Positions 58,323 through 64,000 of a stretch of 64,000 nucleotides of DNA are shown in pieces. Source of the DNA: Xylogone sp. PMI_703 (taxonomy: Eukaryota; Ascomycota; Leotiomycetes); the NCBI GenBank assembly GCA_021399445.1, contig JAJTUQ010000006.1, positions 3,782,001-3,846,000 on the forward strand. The letters are read 5' to 3'. Position 1 is the stretch's first letter. Each line of letters opens with the position of its first letter. The notes beneath the pieces were generated by a model. It was not told the DNA's origin. It ran no database searches and worked only from the letters and a program-made list of their open reading frames with translations. The translations under genes and the position numbers were made by a program.

Positions 58323-60019
58323 ATGGATCTTATTTCAAAGTTATGGGAAATTGATCAGCCTGAAGTGGCAGAGGATTTCCTTCACACAGCGTCAACACAG
58401 CCACTCCACTTGGCAAATTTTATCAACAACGAATTTTCAAAGCCTTCGGATTTAAACTGGCTGAATTCTCATAACCCACGATCCGGGAAGGTTATATTCA
58501 AGATCCCGAGAAGTTCGAAGCTAGATATCGATCGAGCTGTAGATGCAGCGGCTACAGCCTTTCCTAGCTGGTCCAAGACTACCCGTCAATACAGATCCAG
58601 ATTGCTACAACGGGTAGCAGATATTCTAGAAGAGAAAAGGGATACATTTGCTCTTTGGGAAAGTATCGACCAAGGAAAAACGTTCGAAAGAGCTAGGATA
58701 GAGGTGGATCGTGCAATCGCAAATTTTAGGTATGTGTCGCGGAGACCATACTAGGAAGGAAACTAAGAGCCAACATTATTCCTGAAGATACTTTGCTACC
58801 TATATTTTACACCAAAATGACGCGGTAAGATTCATCGACGGAGAACCTTCAACCTTGACATATGAGCATCGATCGCCTGCCGGTGTCTTTGCTCTCATTT
58901 CCCCTTGGAATATGCCTATCTACCTCCTGACGTGGAAAATCGCACCGTGTTTGGCATTTGGCTGCACAGCCGTTGCCAAACCAAGCGAGATTACTAGTAT
59001 CAGTGCATTCCGTAGGTGAAAAATCACCTTCACTTTCTCCAAAATCTTACTGAAATTTATGAACCCACCGTGCAACAGTACTGGCGGGGGTATTTGGTGA
59101 AGCAAAAGTCCCTCCCGGAGTCATTAATATCGTATTTGGTGATGGGGTTGGGGCTGGTGCCCCTTTGGTCCAGTCCCCCCGTATCCAAGGTGTCTCTTTC
59201 ACGGGAGGGACAGTTACAGGTATTCGGATTCGTCAGGACACCGCAGCGGATATTGGAAAACATCTCTCGCTGGAACTTGGTGGGAAGAATCCAACGCTAG
59301 TATTTCCTGACGTAGATCTCGAAAAAGCTGTCCCACTTGCTGCAAGAGCAGCTTTTGAGAATACTGGCCAGGTAAGTGAAATATGACTTTGCCGAGTCTT
59401 CATGACCTAACGTACATACTCATGAGCCTGACAGATCTGCCTCTGTGGTTCACGGATATATGTACATCGAGATATCTATCAGGATTTCCTAACACAAATA
59501 GTAGCCTACGTAACTAAACATTACGTTATCGGAAAGACGATGGGGCCTGTCGTATCTCTAATTCATTATCACAAAATTCGCTCTTACCTTATTCAGGCGC
59601 AAGAAGAGGGTGGTACTTTTCAAATCGGATCCGTTCCACCAGAGACACCGGTAGATGGTTATTGGATTCCTCCGATTGTACTGACGGATCTCGCTGCGGA
59701 TAGTAAAGTGGTGCAAGAGGAGATTTTTGGGCCAGTGGTCACAATATCTACTTTCGATTCTGAGGAACAAGCTATTTTACGTGCAAATGACAATCCAAAC
59801 GGACTTGCAAGCATCGTATTGACGGATGATGTGTCCCGTATGCGGCGGGTTGGGGAGCAACTCGAAGCCGGCCTAGTATGGATCAATTGCTGGCTCGTTC
59901 GTGAGCTTGGTACCCCCTTTGGTGGAATGAAATCATCGGGAATGGGTCGTGAAGGCGGCGATTATAGTCGTGATGTTTTCACTCATACTCGTACTCTCCA
60001 CATCCCATCAAGCTGGTAA
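58323..60019 (+). CDS. 2-aminomuconate 6-semialdehyde dehydrogenase (ALDH8A1/AMSDH type)
   Basis: Oxidises 2-aminomuconate 6-semialdehyde to 2-aminomuconate with NAD. Exons 58323..58729, 58788..59011, 59079..59371 and 59435..60019 give 502 aa in frame. ALDH hallmarks: [26 protein letters not shown], the general-base Glu in [10 protein letters not shown], and nucleophile Cys310 in GQICLCGSR. The C-terminal [25 protein letters not shown] has the N-C-W-L-x-R-E/D-L block of AMSDH and ALDH8A1, whose Arg binds the substrate carboxylate. That block separates it from betaine-aldehyde and other ALDHs, though 2-hydroxymuconic semialdehyde dehydrogenases are close relatives. It starts 284 bp after the decarboxylase stop. 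Confidence 0.92.
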
Positions 60020-60058
60020 ATAGCGCGATTACGAACATAGAACCTTTTTTTTGGTCCA

Positions 60059-60071
60059 CGGATACCATCCG
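60059..60071. promoter_or_regulatory. CGG-N7-CCG site, deaminase promoter
   Basis: CGGATACCATCCG, 213 bp upstream of the deaminase ATG. Matches the 56543 site in the first seven bases. Confidence 0.7.
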
Positions 60072-60283
60072 AATACTGAGAGGCTGTTCGGTAGCTTATT
60101 AATAGTAACTATCTTTCATCCGCCCCGCATCCAGAACAAGAATCATCTTCATAATCGAATTCTTCCTCTGGCTACTTCTCAAAGAATAAACCATACAATA
60201 CCCTGAGTAAAGCGCCCTTTTCTCCATCAGTTTCTATTATCCCTACTGGTCTCTTTATCTACGTGTGTATCGTCAATTGAGCA

Positions 60284-60751
60284 ATGGCAGATTCTCGAGC
60301 CTTCGTTCTACCCTCGTCAACGCACGCTCAAGGCCTGGCAAATTATCCACATGCACGGATCGTGCCAGGTCCAGGCAATGGAATGAATATCTACGTCTCC
60401 GGGACATCCTCTCGCCGCGCCGATGGAACATTTGTTGGCGCTACTAAAAACTCCGAAGGCGGCCTCACCCTAAAAATTGGTTCTCAAACCGCTCAAGTCT
60501 TTGCAAATATTGATACCGTCATCAAGGGGGCCAGTGATGGGAGAGCCGGGCTAGAAAATGTTGTCGATGCAACAGTTTTCCTCGTCAACCTCCCCCGCGA
60601 TTATGCCGGAATGAATGCAGAGTGGAATAAAGTCTGGCCTGATCGCACGAAAGCTCCAGCGAGGACAACGGTTGAAGTACGAGGGTTGCCGAATCCAAAT
60701 ATTCTTGTTGAGATCAAATGCACAGTCTACGTTCCACCAACCACAGACTAA
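60284..60751 (+). CDS. RidA-family 2-aminomuconate deaminase
   Basis: Converts 2-aminomuconate to 4-oxalocrotonate and ammonia in bacteria (AmnD/NbaF). Single exon, 155 aa, ATG 60284. Family features: NYPHARIV, the VSGTSSRR-x-DGTF block that marks the aminomuconate deaminase subgroup, VVDATVFLVNLPRDYAGMN, the conserved Arg in APARTTVEVRGLP, and the Glu in ILVEIKCTVYVP. General RidA proteins (enamine/imine deaminases) lack the GTSSRR block, so the specific assignment is supported by both sequence and position, directly after the dehydrogenase (264 bp) and with a cluster regulatory site in between. It is slightly longer than bacterial forms because of a small insertion near residue 30. Confidence 0.9.
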   Translation: MADSRAFVLPSSTHAQGLANYPHARIVPGPGNGMNIYVSGTSSRRADGTFVGATKNSEGGLTLKIGSQTAQVFANIDTVIKGASDGRAGLENVVDATVFLVNLPRDYAGMNAEWNKVWPDRTKAPARTTVEVRGLPNPNILVEIKCTVYVPPTTD

Positions 60752-61868
60752 AGCTGCGCATAGTAGTACCTTGATGACTTTCTGGGCTAAGAGACTGATT
60801 GCTTTCATCTGGAGTTTGCGGCCGCACCAAAACGACAACAGTAAGGACGATAACAATGTTGATGATATTCTGAAAGTGCACTCCTCGTTTATGAGTATGA
60901 CTGGTTGATTATCTGCTTGGTGGGGATAGATTACATGATCAGCATATGTATAATGGCGAATCTAGCTAGCTCTTGTCCAACCTTTTATATAGCCATGATC
61001 ATCACACTGCAAAACAAAACTGCCACAATATCAAAACGGGTATTTCGTTTGGACAGAACAGACCTCAGAAGTCCCATTTTTAATAATCGTATTTTGACAG
61101 AATTGCTTCTCACCGTAGACCAGATTACTCTGCTTTGTGTCTAACTGGCTAGTCATCTTCAGACTTTGTACTTCTACTATGGTGTAACAGATCTAGTGCA
61201 AGAAGCCTCTTTCTCTCGTAGCTCGCGTAACCTAAGCTCTTTGATACCATCCTCAGCACAATGTTCTCCTTAGATCATTTCCCACTTTTATAGTAGACCG
61301 TACTATAGCTACATCAGAGCACACAGAGAAGTAGACTACCATTACGATTTTTACCTCCGGATTGTATAACATGACGTGTAAGTAATTGATATTTTTTTTG
61401 GCGTGCTCCATATGAGTCTATAGAGGAGCCGTTAAGTACAATAAGTGCGAACATAGCGTTTCCTTGCTTTAGACTTATTACCCTCGTCACTTAGTTTGAT
61501 CTGTGCTAGGGGAAATGCTGAGTCGCGTGGCAATGGTTCTGTTAATTCTGAAAAGGCACCGATTAGAAGGATTGAATGCAATAAGGCACGTCCACTCATC
61601 AATATTGATCACCAATTTCAGTCGCCCAGTCCAAACGATATCTCTAGCGGGACCCATTTCGCTGAAAGGTTTTATTTACTGAAAGAGGATGGAATGGTAT
61701 CAATTATGCTTAAGACGTTGAAATCAAAATAACATCGTTTGGTTTGAAACAGCTAATATCTTCCACGCAATTATACTGAATAGCAACTTTGACATCATTA
61801 TATTTCCGGCAGTTTCAGCATAACTTTGGCGTAACATAAATGCCTTCCAATGCCCTTAGAGATGATCT
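60752..61868. other. intergenic, end of catabolic cluster
   Basis: 3' flanks of the deaminase and of the dipeptidase gene. A frame at 61496-61732 has no family features. No CGG-N7-CCG site. Confidence 0.45.
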
Positions 61869-63493
61869 TCAAGGTAAACCATTCGGTCGTCTTATCCTTG
61901 TTTTTTCGCTTCCCAAGAACATCTGTGGGTATATCCAACTTGATCTTGTCCATTTTCTACCTTCCCAGACATCTTCCCATGGCATTTCCCCATTATCCTT
62001 CAAACGCTGGCTTATCTCTTCATTCGCTTTCCAGACTCTCAAGACATTTTCCCCTAATAGCTTTCTAACCTGTGCATCGGTTGCACCTCGTTTCATTACA
62101 GCTTCTATGAGTTTAGGGTAGGTTGCGACGCTCTCCAAGCCATTCGTGAAAACCGTGATAGCGTCAAAGTCTCCCCCAATTCCTACGTGGTCCCACCCTG
62201 CTACTTCAACAATATGGAAGATATGATCCACTACCGCTGATATATCAGCAGCGTCGGGCTGTCGAACGTTTACAAAGTATGGTACGAATGTAATCATAAT
62301 AACACCTCCATTGCGGGATAGCATGCGAAGAACGTGATCGGGGGCGTTCCGTGCATGGTCACTAATACTCCGCGAGTTTGAATGACTGAAGATAACTGGG
62401 CTTCTACTGATCTGAAGCGCATCTTCCATAGTTTTTATCGACACATGGCTCAGATCAACTAGGAGACCAAGACGATTCATTTCTAGTACAGCGGTCCGCC
62501 CAATGGAGCTTAGGCCGTTATCAGTGCCACCCGCTGTAACGTGGGTTGCTGAGGTCGCGAAAACATTGTCGCAGTTGTGTGTAAGGGTAATGTAACGTAC
62601 TCCGAGCTCATACACCTCCCTGATGGCTGCTATGGACCCATCAATTTGATGTAAACCCTCAATCCCGATCATCGATGCGATCTTCCCTGACTCAAACGCT
62701 GGCATCACACATGAAGCGTTTCTGCAAAATTCAAGCTGTCACAAGTTTCAGCATAGTAAGAATATATGAAAGCCTATGCTCTATCTTTACCTCTTCGTAC
62801 TCATCAAAAAGCCTTTTGGAAACATCGATCTGCTCCAGGGTATCTCGGAGTAAGTGCTAGAAGTTACCATCAGCAAGCAAGCCTCTTCGCTTCTACATGT
62901 CCAAAACAGATTGGAAAGAAGCTTTGGATGGGGTCACATGCTGTTGGAACGTTAAAATCGTCTGCAACATCATCAACACAAGGTATATAAGCACTCCAAA
63001 ACTGGCCTCCCACTCTTCCGGCCCTCAGTTTCACTAAATCCGTAGTGCTAAGAAGTCCTTCCCGGAACGTAAACCGCCTGTCGTAGATGTGGTTCTTCAG
63101 CTCTACTCTGATCAATGCTGGCAAATCGTTATGTCCATCGATTAACGGAGTTGTACTCATCACATGCTTAGTCCGTGCCGCATAGTCAGTGGGTGTGATG
63201 CTAGGATCTCGCCTCAGGAAGTAGCCCAGACTCAAGACAAAAAGAATTGTGCCAAAAAGTCGATACGCTTTCCCGGGCTTCAGTCGACGTAGATACGTGG
63301 TGTCTTGACGCCGCACAACAAGTTGCCGATGAGGCGAAACATCGGCGTTACGGCCCCTTCCATAGACAGTAAGTTGAGACTCGGACCCAGTTTGGTTTCT
63401 ACGGTATGAAACTATTCGAGGGTAACGTGGATCTTCCCCTTCAGGTCTTGGGGCATTCACAGCTACGGCTAAATCATGCTCCCCGGAAGCCAT
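61869..63493 (-). CDS. membrane dipeptidase (renal dipeptidase-like, peptidase M19)
   Basis: Zinc dipeptidase. Exons 63493..62938, 62843..62791 and 62735..61869 give 491 aa. A basic cytosolic N-terminus leads to a membrane anchor at about residues 75-93 ([18 protein letters not shown]), so this is a type II, outward-facing enzyme. Zinc and catalytic motifs: [11 protein letters not shown] (His-x-Asp), [11 protein letters not shown] (bridging Glu), [11 protein letters not shown] and [11 protein letters not shown] (His ligands), and HVGIGGDFD. The 53-nt middle exon encodes [17 protein letters not shown] and fits in phase. Adjacent to the aminomuconate cluster, but without its promoter motif; a role in supplying tryptophan from peptides is only speculation. 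Confidence 0.9.
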
Positions 63494-64000
63494 GATGAGT
63501 AAAATGGTTGGTGGGTGATTCAGTTTTCATTTGTGAGATGAGACATATATAGAAGCAACTCACTTGAAATTTAACCTCCGATTTGGACCCGGCGGATGCG
63601 CTAACCGATTTCCTTCCCTCGCGCCATCCCACCTATTAGTTCCTAATTCTCTTCATAGTTAAGATTAATAAACATAGCACTTTTGATTAATTCCCTCATA
63701 GATATGAGCAGTACTTACGTATGAACTAACCGGAATGGCTTACTTTAACCAGAGCGTAGATAAAGAAAGTTGCAGTATCAAACAGAGGCAATTGCTAAGA
63801 ATTTATTCATCAGATTCTTTAATGAAGAGAATTATTATCTTTCTGGTTCGGACGAAGAATGGGAGATTAGGCTCTTTAGGCGTTCATCATTCTCATATAC
63901 ACTCAACATCCTCCCTTTCCACTCTGGCTAACCTTCCACTACTCCAAAAGCATTTAAAAATTGCATTTGCCAGCGGCAAGGCATATGCCCACACCGGCTC
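63494..64000. other. intergenic, window end
   Basis: Promoter of the dipeptidase gene. No second gene recognised before the window ends. Confidence 0.4.

Noticed and set aside
61496..61732. 78-aa frame after the deaminase
   Set aside because: No domain, no homology recognised, no promoter motif.
1..64000. CRISPR arrays, rRNA, tRNA, complete transposons
   Set aside because: Looked for regular spaced repeats, T-loop-like sequences and terminal inverted repeats with transposase; none found by eye.

Overview
The window is nuclear DNA of a filamentous ascomycete (Pezizomycotina; a Leotiomycete is my guess from general gene style only). The basis is about 20 genes with short (45-95 nt) GT-AG introns carrying CTNAY-type branch sites, Zn2Cys6 and bZIP regulators, a peptidase G1, DUF6594 and GFA proteins, and a Tsc1/hamartin homologue. 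Most genes had to be assembled from exons by eye; exon boundaries given here are inferences from splice signals, reading phase and family conservation.

Layout. 1-13 kb: 3'-truncated FEX fluoride exporter, DUF6594 membrane protein, retropepsin-like protein, TSC1, a small membrane protein, a GFA/CENP-V enzyme and a Gfo/Idh/MocA oxidoreductase. 13-17.4 kb: two divergent beta-lactamase-fold hydrolases, one broken by a single-base frameshift and one lacking the catalytic residues. 17.6-33 kb: regulators (two Zn2Cys6, one tachykinin-type), a DUF5071 protein, a secreted glutamic peptidase and a 4.3-kb stretch without recognisable genes. 33.8-46.4 kb: first DUF1338 (2-oxoadipate dioxygenase/decarboxylase-like) gene, arrestin-like protein with a PPxY motif, NmrA-like protein, DHA1 transporter, bZIP factor.

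47.2-60.8 kb is the most interesting part: a catabolic cluster for the 2-aminomuconate branch of tryptophan/3-hydroxyanthranilate breakdown. It holds a second DUF1338 enzyme, an MFS transporter, a Zn2Cys6 activator, 3-hydroxyanthranilate 3,4-dioxygenase, ACMS decarboxylase, an ALDH8A1/AMSDH-type aldehyde dehydrogenase and a RidA-family 2-aminomuconate deaminase. The four core enzymes are contiguous and in reaction order. Exact CGG-N7-CCG palindromes (several beginning CGGATA) occur in the promoters of the DUF1338 gene, the transporter/activator pair, the dioxygenase/decarboxylase pair and the deaminase; the dehydrogenase promoter has an N8 version. I infer one regulon that carries 3-hydroxyanthranilate to 4-oxalocrotonate or 2-oxoadipate and finishes with the DUF1338 dioxygenase, giving 2-hydroxyglutarate or an unsaturated analogue. 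A membrane dipeptidase gene without the motif closes the window.
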